From NCBI RefSeq assembly GCF_002575655.3, contig NC_053037.3, positions 505,990,544-506,054,543 on the forward strand: a stretch of DNA of 64,000 bases. The letters run 5' to 3'. The translations under genes were made by a program, and so were the position numbers. Position 1 is the stretch's first letter. Each line of letters starts with the position of its first letter. Shown piece by piece: positions 1-12,357 of this stretch. The DNA comes from Aegilops tauschii subsp. strangulata. Its lineage: Eukaryota > Streptophyta > Magnoliopsida > Poales > Poaceae. The notes beneath the pieces were generated by a model that did no database searches, had not been told where the DNA came from, and saw only the letters and a program-made list of their open reading frames with translations.

Positions 1-271
1 TACATGTTAGAGATGCATCTTCATCAAGAGATACACGATCATATGCAACAAAATATACTAGAGCAACATGAAAAAGAAAGGGTTAGCAACTAGATGCAAC
101 ATATAGTACGCAAACTAATTAACTAGAGGTACGCATATCATCGTACCCAAACTAACAAAGTAGCGTTACGCAAGTTCGGCTGGGACCGTGGACATCACAA
201 AGTTTCATCGCTACAGAAAGTATACAAGTTCAACCGACACATATCATCATCATCATCGGCATCGTAAATCA

Positions 272-3200
272 CTAGAAGTTCCATCCTTCCATATCATCAA
301 GGATGGACCCTGGCTTCTTGAACGACATGAGGTCATGGCGTTGAATGCCTATGCGAGTTCGGACGTCAGCTCGCGATATAGGGCCGTGGTGGAACATCCC
401 CTTCTCGTCGATGACTTCTTTCATGATGATCGTCGCAATGTCCCTTTGGATGCGAAAGAAGTCATCTCTAAGTTTATAATCCGCTTCTCCATGAGATTCA
501 ACCCACTTGCGGATATGATCATCCTTTCTGGTTGCCATACGAAGCATTTGGTGATCCGTGTTGAACTCAATCATGAGATGGAGGAGGTAGAATCCATCTT
601 TCTTGCTTGGTTTTGGGACATGGATGCAGCAGAAGTTAGTTTTAGGCGAGAAACCCAACTTCTTGTTCCTTTGTTTCCTGATCTGCAGGTGGCCACCCCT
701 AATACTGAAGCCTTGGAGAGAGCATCATCTAGAATATTCATTATGTGGGTGTAGTCCTTATCGTAGTCTCTGGTAGGGTCGAAATACACGGCGTGGGAGA
801 CTCGCGGGTAAAGAACGATAAGGACGGCGCGCCCGTTGCTTCTGGGAAAAGACACCTCAAATTATTCTCCATATGTGCGAGAAGAAATGATTGAAATGTA
901 CGAAAGGGTTGTCTAGAACTGACTTACTTTGGATGATAAGGCAGGAGGACAATTTCCTGTTCCTTATTCTGTACCATGAAGTTTTGGAGGTACTCCCTAG
1001 CAGTTTCACGCTCAAAGTCTCCGAGACTCAAGAAAGACTCGTGCATGTAGTATGGATCCGCCACACAGATTTGCGAGACTTCTTCTCTCTTCATGACGGA
1101 GCTCATATGTAGCGCAAAAAGGCGGACAATTGTAAAATCGAGCCGCCTTGTCAGAAACATCTCGAAGATATGGACAAACCGCATGAAGAACACCTCCGCG
1201 GGCCGTGTGTCGACGTAGCACTTCCCCTCAGGCACACGAGCCGCGCATGTCGGATATCCTAGATCCTTCGAGGCTAGTAGGCTTTTCTCAATCGACAGCA
1301 CATGGTCGTGCAGTCTCCTGAGATCCCCTGATAGTGCCTCCAGCGGTTTTGGCGGTAGCATCGGCTCGCCCGTGAGATGGAACATGTCCGCACCTTTCAC
1401 GGGTACACGCTCTTCAGAATCCATCGTCTAGCTGCTATGTGCTCTGGCTTGTTTGGAGACAGCTATCTTCCCCGGTCTCTTCCTCTCCTTTTTCTTGGGC
1501 ACACCTTCCAGACCCTTCCTTAACCCCTGCCCCAGTGTTGCCGGGCTAAGCACTATACGACCCCCGGCTAGTTGAGCCTATGTTGAGGCGGCATCTTCAG
1601 GCGTGTCCTGTGAGGATTTCATGAAGAGGGACTTCTTGCAATCCCTGCTACGACGTTCCTGCCCGGGCAGATCATCCATATCCTCATTAGCATGCTGATA
1701 GCCCGATTCTTCATATGGTTGACTCATCATATCTAAGTCACCCTCATACGCGTTTGTATTGAGGAAACCCATTGGGTCCTCCACCTCCTTCGTCTCATCA
1801 TCCATTCTCAATTCTACAGGACGGATTACATCAGCTAGTACTATTGCCCCCCCTCGTCACGTCGTCCGCCGCTCTCACCTGGCACTACAGGAGATGGTAA
1901 TTGCGTAGGTGGGGTGGTGGTATCCATACATGCTTGTTGATGTGTGGTTATTGCTGTGCTCTCGGCCAGCTCCAGACCAAGAAGATTCTTCAGCCATAGC
2001 AGCACCCAACCCTTGCAGCTTCCAATCCGCAGCGGGGTCTCATCGTCCTTTCCCCCATGCCGTACTGGAGGAGGCAAATCCTCGTGCCCCGATGTCACAC
2101 TCGACAAGGTAACCCTGAAGTGCCCAGCGGGCATCGGCTGGTTGTGGAACGTGAGATCCAAGGGCTTCGTTATCACCCCCTTTACCACGTCCACCTTCTG
2201 GCCTTTGATCAAGTAGAGTACGGTGCACGGGGTTTCGTCGGCCTGCAAACACATGTCTGCGGCGTAAAACATCCAAAAGGCAACGGAAATGGAATATTCT
2301 AGATATATATGTTCGTGCGACATGTAATTACCGTGAGGGCGTCGAGCTCAGCCAAGGACGAAGGCCCGCCTAGCGCGCCAGAGACCGAGGACGGGCTGCT
2401 ATGAGCGGGTGCGGGTGCGAGACGAGGCCCGCTTGCGTGAGCAAGTGATGGTGCGGTGGTGTTGTTGTTCACGGAGTTGCTCACGACGAAACTGGGCAAC
2501 TGGAAATCATGTACCGTCTTGTCTGGATTTTCCTTCATCCAGTTGATGATAGCTGGGACCAAGTTAGTAGCGAAATCATTTCTGCAGGCAGTTACAGCGG
2601 CATTGGCTGCCTGCTGTAGCAGCTCATTTTTCTCCTCGGCTGTTTTTTTCGCGTCCTCAGCTGCTTTTTTCTCGAACGCAAGCTTCACCTTCTCGTCGAT
2701 GTCCGCCTGACTAAACTTCTTTTTCTGCTTCTTGGCCTCCAGGCCCTCGTTGTAAAACACCTTCCACGTGGCACGGTCTCCGGCGCCGTGCACACGACCA
2801 TATTGCGGCCGCTGGCCCAAAGGGAGTCCCTTAAGTTCGTTCAAGGCCCGGTTGAGAGGGGTGCCCCACTTGGGCATCATCAGAGAAGTAGGGCTTTCGG
2901 CTGCAAGATGGTGTTGCTTCTCCTGCAGAAGGAACGTGAACCATTTAGGAATGTGTAGTCGACTAGATCTGGAGGTAAATGTAAGGTGGTAAAAGAATAA
3001 TTACTAGTAGTCTAATCAATCTCCTCGTGATCTGGTCCACGTAAAAAACCTTCTTTTCCTTGTCCCACTTGTAGCGGGCCCTGACGAAGTCACACTCCAA
3101 GGGGTTGGTGAACTTCGCGAAGGGGTCTGGGATACCCGCGGCTTCACGTGTTGCGTCCTCCTTATCCCATATGGGCCTTTTACCGAGGTAGCCACGGCTT

Positions 3201-3982
3201 CCGAGGCGGTGCTTCCCCGTGTTCCTTTGCTGAAGGCTCTTGAATTTCGCAGCCTTAGCCTTGGTTGCCTTGGTAGCGCAAGTGTCCTTTAACTTTTCGA
3301 ACTCCTCTTCCGTAAGTGTCGGATTTTCCTCCAGAATCTTGGACAGGGGTTCCTCAGCCTCAATAGCTCGTTTCACCCTCCCTTTCCAGGAGGCCAAATC
3401 ATTGCTGAACATGCCCATGGCATGATTGTTAATCTTTTTCATCTTCGGATCATCCCACGGTTGTTATATCTTATCATCCCGGTCGGGGAACTTGAATCTC
3501 TTATGCAACTTCGTCAGGAGCAACTGCGTCAAATGTTCTTTACTCCTTAAGTCATCGTCGTTGATGCTCACGCATTCCCGTAGGATGCATCCTACTTGGT
3601 TCCCATAGAACTTGCGAGGTTCTTCCGGCTCTAATGGCTCAAACTTGCCAGGTGCCATCTTTGTGATCACCAGTCGTCCAATCCCTAGTTTGTTAGGTTT
3701 TCGTATCCTCTGCTTCTTCTGCTTCTTCTTTTCGGTAGCGGCATCGGCGCCGGTACCTTCCTCGCCGGTATCTTCCCCACCGGTACCTTCCCCACCGGTC
3801 TCGACGCCGCCATCGGTGCCGGCGCCGTCGGTGTCGATGTCGGCGTCAGTTCCATCATCGAGGCCGACCTGCAAACCTTGACATTGCTTAGCAGACAAAA
3901 AGTCGAGGTACTCTTGTTCACCCTCATAATCCATCTCGTCTGCATCTTGGTCAGAAGGCCCGGTTTCTTCGTTGTTCGACAT
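272..3982 (-). pseudogene. CACTA second gene (tnpD/Ulp1-like), decayed
   Basis: Several exons read on the minus strand. The likely start is the ATG at 3982, opening an acidic N-terminus (MSNNEETGPSDQD). Next comes a conserved block with RKPNKLGIGRLVI and a Lys-rich exon at 2963-3442. A coiled-coil exon at 2330-2880 is rich in Lys, Glu and Ala. The segment 924-1560 leads to a C48 (Ulp1-like) peptidase-like end at 272-855. There the block expected around the catalytic cysteine reads KKDGFYLLHLMIEF, with Asp where Cys is expected. The reading frame is broken between 1811 and 1841 and again within 571-658. In CACTA elements this gene is thought to support transposition; its biochemical role is not established. 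The call rests on motif resemblance and position. Confidence 0.7.
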
Positions 3983-4654
3983 GTTTCCTATGATTAAGTC
4001 TCCTTGTTTAATTCTAAAACTATGAAAAAAAATGAGAAATGACATAAACAAAGATCTACGTTTGCCGGAATGTCGTTTCCCAGCTACTCCCGGCACTCGA
4101 TATGCCTACTATCTAGCACAAGTCATGCCAAAATTCACTGAAAATTTCGGCATGACCTTTGCTAAAAAATGGACATATCGAGCGTCTGAAATTCACCGGA
4201 ACAGAAATGAATCAACACTCCGGCGTAACATAGGCCACTCGGATCATTTACCCTGCACATAATCATCATCAAAATGACATGTCCAAATTCCAAATATGAC
4301 ATGTACAAATTCCAAATATGACATGTCCAAAACATCACATGTCCACTCCAAATATAGAACTTGAAGAAAAATGCAAGAAGTCATAACAATATTTGAAAGT
4401 AAATTTCAGCCTACCTAAATTTGCTTTAACAAGGGATGTTGATTTGGAGAATTGCTTAAACTAACTCTGTTTTTTAAATACTAATTCTAATTTGCCCTCA
4501 ATTGCTTAACCAAGCTAAATTCATAACTAAATAGATAACCTAATTAACCTACTTCCCTAACTAAAACCTAAGTAAATTAACCAAAGAACCCTAGCTAGCA
4601 GAGAGAGGAGGAGCGGTGGGGGGCTTACAGAGGGTGCAGGCCCGACGACGGCCG

Positions 4655-4735
4655 AGGTTGGGAGGGGTCGGGGTCGGGCTCGGGGCCGGGGTCGGGGTCG
4701 GGGTCGGGGCCGGGGCCGGGGTCGGAGTCGGGGTA
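4655..4735 (+). repeat. GGGGTC/GGGGCC array in CACTA leader, G-quadruplex prone
   Basis: About 80 bp consist of runs of four G separated by TC or CC, with more than ten G-runs on the plus strand. It lies between the second gene of the first CACTA element and an internal block of subterminal-type repeats, in what would be the leader or promoter of that gene. The pattern fits the consensus for G-quadruplex formation; no function is shown. Confidence 0.8.
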
Positions 4736-4919
4736 GAGGCCGTGGGCGAGCGCCGGGGCCGGGGACAGGGCCGTGGGCGAGCGCCGGGGTCGGGGGCGAG
4801 CGCAGGGGCGCGGCGAGGGTAGGGCTCCGGCGGCGCAACGGGGGAAGAGAGAGTGTGGGGATTTCGGGGAAAAGAGGTGGGATGAAGAGAGGAGTGGGGA
4901 TTTTGGGGGTTAAGTGGGC

Positions 4920-5052
4920 ATAGCAGTAGCGCGTTTAAACAAAAACGCGCTATAGCTACTCCAGGTAGCTATAGCGGTTTTGTGGGGAAACCGCTACTGC
5001 TATCTTGACTAGCTGTAGCTCTTTTCTCAGAAAAGCGCTGCTGCTATAACCA
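4920..5052. promoter_or_regulatory. Internal copy of CACTA subterminal repeats, upstream of second gene
   Basis: This block holds TAGCAGTAGCGCG, AAACGCGCTATAGCTAC and related inverted units, the same vocabulary as the true element end at 9303-9681. It lies directly upstream (in minus orientation) of the second gene and downstream of the transposase gene. No CACTA terminus is visible here. It may be a promoter module of the second gene or the scar of an older element fusion. In En/Spm, subterminal repeats bind TNPA and overlap the promoter; that role here is inferred. Confidence 0.6.
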
Positions 5053-5132
5053 GTACTTATATATCAGTTTTCCTATTTGTTTCCTTCTATTTTCTTTTCC
5101 TTTATTTGACGATATATATTGCATCATTTGAC

Positions 5133-5243
5133 GGTTAAGTATGTATACAAAATAGGAACATATATATATTATATCATTGGACCCATGCATAATAATGGCT
5201 AACTGTGTATACAAAATAGGAACATATATATTACATCATTTGA
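5133..5243 (+). repeat. Short tandem duplication, unit about 65 bp
   Basis: The phrase GTATACAAAATAGGAACATA recurs twice, with matching flanks TATATTAYATCATT(T/G)GA. The copies lie just 3' of the transposase stop codon, in noncoding DNA of the first CACTA element. Confidence 0.75.
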
Positions 5244-5261
5244 CCGATAACATACGGTTCC

Positions 5262-8200
5262 TCAGCGTTGACGTTTTCGTTTTTGAGTGAGCTTCTTTCC
5301 CTTCTTGTTCGTTGAATAATAATTGAGCCCCTCATTGTGACTTTTCCTTTTCCATGGAGTACGATTTTTCTTAGGTAATGTAGTATTGATTCTTCTTTTG
5401 ACGTATACTTCATCATCATCGTCATCTTCCCTCATTGGGTTGCCGTACTGGTCGTAGTCTTCCTCGTTGGCGACTCCATCCATTCCAATGATGTTCCTTT
5501 TGCCTCTCCTCACGACAACACGGTTGTGATTGCGCGGGTCGGTTATGAAGAAGCATTGTGTCACGTGCTTAGCGTGTACCCATGGCTCGTTTTTTGCGAT
5601 AGCGTTCACGGTAGCGCTCTTGGCGTCGGGTATAGTCATGGTAGTGAAATACCGGTTTTGTCTTTCGGCATTCTTAGCCCATCTGACACGAAACATCGTC
5701 GTGTTGTGCAGTCCAGAGTAGTCAAGCTCCCAGATCTCCTCGACCCTTCCATAAAATCTATCAGTTGCGGCGTTGTCGTTGCCGGTCATGCATTCCATCG
5801 TCACCCCTGAGTTCTGATCATCATTGTCCATATCTTTGGCCTCCGTGTAGAACGTGTATCCATTGATATCGTATGCCTGATAGGTTACGAGGTTGGGCGA
5901 GGGGCCATGTGCTAAGGCGTATATGAGCAATCCGTCCTTAGAGCCCTCCTCCGGGGGATTAGCAATAATATGCTCTTTGAACCAATGCAGGAAAGTAGAG
6001 TTGTGCTCTCTAGTAACTTCGGCGTCCGTCCTGCATACCCCCCGGTCACGATACTTCTTTGCGATAATTTCTTTGTGCAGTGCCACGAAAGGATATACCT
6101 CGTCTAGGTGTTGTAGCACTATCAAGTTTGCTCTGTCAAAGTCGCTGCGTCGATCTGAGTATGCCATGTGCAGTTCCCTGTGACCGTTGGAGTGACCTTC
6201 TCCTTCGAGCCTCCCATCGTGCTTGTTAATGGGCAAACCAACACCAACACCAGGCGGCTGGTCTGCGCCATATAGAAAATTCTCGCAGAAAGAGATGCAC
6301 CATCACGTCAAAGGACGCGGGCGGGAAGTACATCTCAAGCTCATTCAGTATCACAACGATCTCTTCCTGTAGCCTTCGGAGCTGCTTCACACTGATCGAC
6401 TTTCGAGAAATGACGTCGAAAAAGTTGCAGAGACCAATAAGCGTGTCACGGATGTGCTTGTCCATTATCCCTCTAAGGGCAACAGGTAGTATCGGTGTCA
6501 TCATCACATGGCAGTCATGGGACTTCATCCCGCTGAACATTTTCTTGTTCGTGTCTAGATATCTGCTTATCTTGCCACAGTAACCGGAACTAACTTTGAC
6601 TCCGGTAAGGCACTTAAAGAATTGATCGATCTCAGCCTGACTTAAGGTGAAGCAAGAAGGGGGGCAATAATCCTCTTCCTTTACTTTCTTGCCCTTCTTC
6701 TCACGCGCCTCTGTCTCCGGCTCTGTCTCGTCTGACTTTTTACGGGGCGGCATGTGCAGATCTTCCCTAATATTCAAATCTTGCAAGTCTTTTCTTGCCT
6801 TCGGCCCATCCTTGGTCTTATCCGGCATGTTCATCAGTGTCGCGAGCAAGCTCTCAAGGACATTCTTACAGATATGCATTTGATCAAGGCAATGAGGTGT
6901 ATCGAGTTTGTGCCAGTACACCAAGTCCCAGAACACAGACCTCGTCTTCCATACCTTCAGCAGCGGCTCCGCCGCCTTTTTCATCGTCTTTCCCGGCGCA
7001 GGGCACTGCTTCCAGTTTTTCAACAGCTCATCGATTTCGGCGCCGCTCCGCTTACGTGGAGGTCCTCGATGCTCAGCGTGACCATTGAATAGATCTCCAC
7101 GGTTTCTCCACGGGTCGTCCGGTTCGAGCCATCTTCGATGCCCCATGTACACGATTTTCCCAGACCCGCCATCTTTCCTTGACGTTAGCTGCTGAGACGT
7201 CATATCATCCATGCACCGCGTGCATCCGCAATATCCATGGCACACCTGGCCTGCGACATATCCGTAACCGAGATAGTCGTGCACCGTCATGATCAGCGCG
7301 GCTCTCATGTAGAAATACTCGCCTTTGCTGGCGTCTCATGTCTTGGCCGGTGTTTTCCATAACGTGTCTAACTCCTCTTGAAGTAGCCCCAGATACAAAT
7401 TAATATTATTTCCTGGTTGTTTCGGCCCTTGAATCAACATGCTCATGTGAATGTACTTCGACTTCATGCACAACCAGGGGGAGGTTGTACATCCATACAA
7501 ACACGGGCCATGTACTATGGTTGGTGTTCTGGTTGCCAAACGGATTCATGCCATCGGTACACGCGCCGAGCACGATGTTCCTTGCATCACATTCGAAATA
7601 CCGATAGAAGTCGTTCAACTCCACGGGCTTCCATCCTTGACGTGTCTCAGCTCCGGATCATCTCCATCGTCGGGCTTCTTCCTCTGCACGTGCCAGCGCA
7701 TTAGCTTTGCTTCCTTGGGATCTATGAAATACCGCTGGAGATGGGGAGTGATCGGTAAGTACCATACAACTTTCTGGGGACATTTCTTCCCGGCCTTCTT
7801 GTATCGAGAAGCATTGCACACCGGACAGCTTATTTTTTCCGCGTGCTCCTTCCTATAAATTATGCAATCGTTGATGCATGCATGGTATCTAACGTGTGGC
7901 AGATCAAGAGGGCACACGATCTTCTTGGCCTGATCCACACTAGTAGGACATAGATTTCCTGCGGGAAGAACATCCTTTAGGTACTTGAGATGCTCATCGA
8001 GGCTAGTGTCGGTCCATTTGTTTTTAGCCTTCATCTTCAGGAGTTGGAGCGTGAAACTCAAGCGGGTCACCTAAGGCTTGCAACCATCATACAATGGAGT
8101 GTTCGAGTCTACCACCAGTTGCTGCAGCTTAGCCTCCTCTCTAGAAGCAGCTCTCTCAGTAATCGTCTCCTTGCGAAGCAGTGCTTGAACATGAGGGTCC

Positions 8201-8619
8201 CACACGATTGCACTTAGTACCGACGAACTCTGTTGCGTGGAGTCCATGTTCTCTCCGCCGCCATGTCCGGCCCCTTCTCCTCCGCCATGTCCGGCCCCTT
8301 CTCCGCCGCCATGTCCGGCCTCTTCCCCGCCGCCATTATCGATCATCTCTTCGTCTTGCCCCGTGTCGTCATTGCCTGCCCCGTCGGCGTCCTCAACACC
8401 ATCATCCTCATCTTCAATTATCCACCGAGTATAGCCATCCATGAAACTAGTCATGAGCAGGTGCGCTTCGACACGACCATCGTCATATGGGTCGAGCCAA
8501 ACTATTCCTTTGCATTTTCGACACGGACATAAAACCTCTGTCAGGTTATTTTCTTCCATGTCCTGCACGGCCGACCGCAACCACCTGTCCACCATCGTTC
8601 CACTGACCATCATGAACGT
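5262..8619 (-). pseudogene. tnp2-family CACTA transposase, decayed
   Basis: In coding order, the first exon starts after a splice acceptor (TTACCGTGCAG) at 8620. It holds the transposase-associated domain with CPCRKCK (8071-8619) and a Gly/Glu-rich tandem repeat. The transposase core follows (6226-8070), with HCLDQMHICKN and ILPVALRG. A DUF4218-like piece and a DUF4216 domain (NGYTFYTEA, EEIWELDY) end in a basic tail (5262-6236). Lesions are an in-frame TAG at about 8071, frameshifts near 7620 and 7430, and a frameshift with loss of part of DUF4218 near 6235. The protein would bind element ends and catalyse cut-and-paste transposition; this copy is inactive. Confidence 0.85.
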
Positions 8620-9302
8620 CTGCACGGTAATAATAAACAAATTGATTATAAAAATGCGTGCATGCATCAAAGTCATACAAAAATTCGGCATGACCTTCCC
8701 TAAAAATAGGACATATAGATCTAGAGTTTGCCCGGAATTCGCCGAAACGGAAATAAATCGACATTTCGGCAAAACATAGGCAACTCAAAAGCACAATTCG
8801 GCGTCAACTTATGCCACACACACAATTTCCATCATATCGCCCAATTATCATATCACACACACATACACATATTTCCATTCTTGCAAAAGCATGAAATTTT
8901 AATCACCTATCGTCTCGAGATCGAGCACACGGTAGAGATGATGATGTAGGGAGATCAAAAGTGGACAAAGCTCTTCTTGACAAAGCTAGTTTTAGTTAGG
9001 GGCACATAGGTCACTTCACTAAATGCTACATCTACCTAGCTAGCTAATTTGGGAGGAGACAACTTCAACTAGTGGAGGGGAAGGAAAAAGAGAAAGGAGA
9101 TGCATTAATGGAGGTGGTGGAGTTAGCTAGGAGTAATAAAGAGAGAGAAAGGTAGGTAGAAGAGGGAGAGTAATGGAGGGAGAAGTATTGAGGAAGAAGC
9201 AAAGTGAGGGAGAGAGGAGGTGGGAGGTAGGGGAAAGTGAGGAAGAGAGGAGATGGGGGAGAGGGGAGGAGGGGGAGGGGAAAAGGTGGCATTATGCTGC
9301 GT
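8620..9302 (-). other. Transposase leader/intron region
   Basis: No coding sequence is seen. The part at 8660-8790 resembles 4120-4230, which lies upstream of the second gene. Shared phrases include GTCATxCxAAAATTC, CGGCATGACCTT and AAAACATAGGC. The part at 9065-9290 is a pyrimidine-rich leader when read on the minus strand, like the GC-rich leader at 4560-4850. So both genes of this element have related upstream DNA. Confidence 0.55.
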
Positions 9303-9681
9303 CTTAGCAGTAGCGCGGGCTGCAAAGCGCGCTACTGCTAATAGAGTAGCAGCAGCAAGCTTTCTGCACACGCGCTACTGATAAGCGGGGTCCGCCATGT
9401 GGCCACTTTGAAAATTAGCAGCAGCGAACAGAGAAAAAATGTGCGCTACTACTATTGCATTAGCAGTAGCGCGTGTCGCGTCAGCGCGTTGTTGCTAAAC
9501 TTAGGTTGGTGGGTACTGTCGGTCGATTTTACTAGCAGCGCATTTCCTCTAGGCCGCGCTACTGCTAACTTGGTAGCAGTAGCACCTGTCTCCTACACGC
9601 GCTACTGAAAATTAGCAGTAGCGCGTGTTTTTGTAACGCGCTGCTGCTAAGATTTTGTGTATAAGGTTTTCCCTAGTAGTG
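9303..9681. repeat. CACTA subterminal repeats and terminal inverted repeat
   Basis: More than eight copies of AGCAGTAGCGCG and its inverse are packed into 380 bp and end in CCCTAGTAGTG at 9681. These are the binding and recognition sequences for the element's own proteins in known CACTA systems, and they define the element border. Confidence 0.85.
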
Positions 9682-10563
9682 TTGCCCTGTGCAACAAGGC
9701 CTCGTCTGGTCACTACCGCGCAAGCGGTAGTACCGCACCGTCCAGCAGTAGTACCGCGACCCTTTGCGGTAGTACCGCACCACGCGGGCTGAGTGAGGGG
9801 GGTAACGGTTGGATCTTTTGCCCCACTATATAAAGGGGGTCTTCTTTCCCAAGAATACCACATCTTCCCTCCCCAAGCTCCATTGTTGTTCAAACCTCCA
9901 TTTTCGCCCGATCTCTCTCCCTAACCAATCAAACTTGTTGATTTTGTAGGGATTGGTTGAGAAGGCCCCGATCTAAACTTCCACCAAGAGAAATTTGATT
10001 CCCCCACTAATCCCTTGCGGATCTTGTTACTCTTAGGTGTTTGAGCACGCTAGACGGTTGAGGTCACTGCGAAGCCATATTCGATTGTGGTGAAGCTTCG
10101 TGCTGTCGTTGGGAGCCTCCAATTAAGTTGTGGAGATAGCCCCAACCTTGTTTGTAAAGGTTCGGTCGCCGCCTCCAAGGGCACCAATAGTGGAATCACG
10201 GCATCGCATTGTGTCAGGGCGTGAGGAGAATACGGTGGCCCTAGTGGCTTCTTGGGGAGCATTGTGCCTCCACACCGCTCCAACGAAGACGTACTTCCTC
10301 TCAAAGGAAAGGAACTTCGATAACACATCCTCGTCTCCACCGGCTCCACTCTTGGTTATCTCTTACCTTTACTTGTACAAGCTTATATTGTGTTGTATCC
10401 CTTGCTTGCTTGTGTGCTTGTTGTTGTTGCATCATATAGGTTGCTCACCTAGTTGTATATCTAGACAACCTATTTTGATGCTAAGTTTAATTTGGTAAAG
10501 AAAAGCTAAAAGTTATTTGTTGCCCATTCACCCCCCCTCTAGTCAACCATATCGATCTTTTCA
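9682..10563 (+). mobile_element. LTR retrotransposon LTR fragment
   Basis: A U3-like part carries repeated GCGGTAGTACCGC boxes (9727-9790). A TATA box CTATATAAAG follows at 9826-9835, then an R/U5-like part ending in CACCCCCCCTCTAGTCAACC and a terminal TCA at 10563. No primer-binding site or gag follows, so it is a solo or truncated LTR. The CACTA element appears to have inserted into it, because it starts without a TG end at 9682. The family is not named with confidence. Confidence 0.6.
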
Positions 10564-10985
10564 AAAGGAAAGGTTATGAAAAAGGCATGGAAAGAAAGTA
10601 AATTTCATAAGTCCAAATAATATGCTTGACTTTCTGTTAAATTTTCCAAATTGAATTTGAAACATATTTGGGTTTAAAACCAAATTGAAATTCAAGTGAA
10701 AAAATAAGGTGGAGGAAATTATTTGTCCAAAAGGGCCAAATAAAATATCCACCCAGTCACAAATATTCAGGAGTGAATTTAGTGCAAGTTTGTAGTATAA
10801 AGACAATTCAAAATCCAATGAAATTGAAAATGACAGAGAAAACGGAAAAGAAAAAGAAGAAAAACAGAAAATAAAAAGAACCTCATGAGACGAATTTAGG
10901 TTCCTATTTATTCTTGAGGACCAGGCTTTCCTGGAACTCACACATTTATCATTGAGGACTAGGCTCGATGCGTAACCGAGATTAA
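10564..10985. other. AT-rich intergenic DNA, unassigned
   Basis: This stretch is AT-rich with many AAATTCAA/TTTGAATT words. It has no coding potential, no termini and no TSDs that I can see. It is probably decayed retrotransposon DNA. Confidence 0.4.
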
Positions 10986-10989
10986 AAAA

Positions 10990-11060
10990 TCCTAGTACTC
11001 ATACTTAAAGGTTGTATGCATCCCTAGTTGGTGCAGAGGCCAGGGAAGTGAAATTCTCCC
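10990..11060 (+). mobile_element. LINE 3'-end-like relic
   Basis: It contains GTATGCATCC, TTGGTGCAGAGGCC and CCCCCAATTTT, the same layout as the clearer LINE-like 3' end at 12290-12357. It is a short, worn copy. Confidence 0.4.
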
Positions 11061-11109
11061 CCAATTTTAAAGGGCTCATGTACATTTTCAAGTAGAACCA
11101 ACTATAGAT

Positions 11110-12357
11110 ACCTGCCCCACGTCCCCATGCCCCCGCGTTGTCCCCGCTAGGGCGACTCGGGCTGCGCTCAAACCCTAGCCGCCGGGGGCGTGATCTCCCT
11201 CTTCCCTTACCTCCGCCGCCGTTGGAGGATGCCGCCGGGCTAAGCCCGGAAGCCGACGGCGGTGGCGGAGGAGTCCCTCTCTCCCGCATCTTAGGGGTGG
11301 TGCGGGGCCCCTAAACATGTGGTGGCGCGGCCGATCAAATCTATGCGGCGCGACGGCGGCAACTGCAGGCGTGGCGAGGCCTTGTACCGGGAAGGGCGGT
11401 GGTTATGGTCGGCGGCGGCGCGCCATCGGGCCTCGGATCGGCGGCGGCGGCATGGAGGGCCTGGTGGACTGGTCGGTGGGGCCTCCGGTCAGATCTGATC
11501 TGGCCGGTGCAGCCGGCAGTGGTGGCCATCTCCTCCGTCGGAGGTGGTCGGCCTGAGACTGGATAGTCAGATCTCGATATCCGTCATCTAGTCCCGGCTG
11601 CGAGTCGAAAAGACATAGTCGCCGGTGAAAACCGAGCCGATGGCAGGTGATGACAGTGTTCTGCCCCGTTACCTTGATGAAGGCATCGTCGTGTAACTAC
11701 TGTCGACCCACTCGTGCTGCTCCAGGGGAAACCCTAAGATCTGGTCTTCCAGATCGGAGATGGCGGTATTGCGGTGTCGTTTCTCTCTTGGGAGCATCGT
11801 TTGTGGAGCAGCGCTGGAAGAGAGAGGCAGGAGGTCGAGCGGCTTCGTCTTGCACGGACCTTCGGTGGAGATGTCAAGTCATGCCTGGCCGACAGGTGCT
11901 ATGTCGTGTCATGCCTGGTCGGCAGGTGCTACGCACGACAGATCTTTCAGAATCTTCGCGTCTGGATGGACGAGCGCGGGGCGATGGCGCCGTTGGGCAC
12001 CGTGGTGGCGTCGACGGATGGACGGACTGGCAAGGATGACACGGATCTCTCTCCTGAAAATGAGTCAGCGGTCCGATGATGATGACGGCATCTAAAACAT
12101 GTGCATGTGGTGTACGCTTTAGGTCTATTGCACCGGTTGTTGGTTGTGATACGTTATGTGGATGGATCAACGACAACACCGGTTTTAGATATGAGCAGTG
12201 AAAGCACTCTACATTATCGAGTTTTGTAGGTGTGAGTGATGGCTTCGGGTGGTTTGATGTATGTTCTTTTTAGAACTTTGTTGAATAATAAATATAAATG
12301 ACCGTATGCATCGATTGATGCAGAGGCTGGGGTTTTAATCTCCTTTTCAAAAAAAAA
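11110..12357 (+). mobile_element. Non-autonomous LINE-like element
   Basis: The 5' part is GC-rich with CAAACCCTAGCCGCCG, usual for grass LINE leaders. The 3' end has AATAATAAATATAAATGACC, a short stem (TGCATCGATTGATGCA) and GAGGCTGGGG before a poly-A tract at 12347-12357. No endonuclease or reverse transcriptase reading frame is present, so it would depend on another LINE. Target duplications were not found. Confidence 0.5.

Larger units (their letters stand above)
1..9681 (-). mobile_element. CACTA (En/Spm) DNA transposon, first copy, left end outside window
   Basis: The right end is the terminal motif CCCTAGTAGTG at 9671-9681, the reverse complement of a CACTA terminus. The next 370 bp inward are dense in GCAGTAGCGCG-type subterminal repeats on both strands. 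Two genes, both on the minus strand, fill the element: a tnp2-type transposase (5262-8619) and a second gene with a Ulp1-like end (272-3982). This order is usual for autonomous plant CACTA elements. Both genes carry several lesions, so this copy cannot move itself. The other terminus and the matching 3-bp target duplication (TTG would be expected from 9682-9684) lie left of base 1. Confidence 0.85.

Noticed and set aside
188..754. Open frame of 188 codons on the plus strand
   Set aside because: It is antisense to the Ulp1-like end of the CACTA second gene, whose conserved words read on the minus strand.
4920..5052. Terminus of a separate CACTA element
   Set aside because: No CACTA end or 3-bp duplication is visible. 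The block resembles subterminal repeats only.
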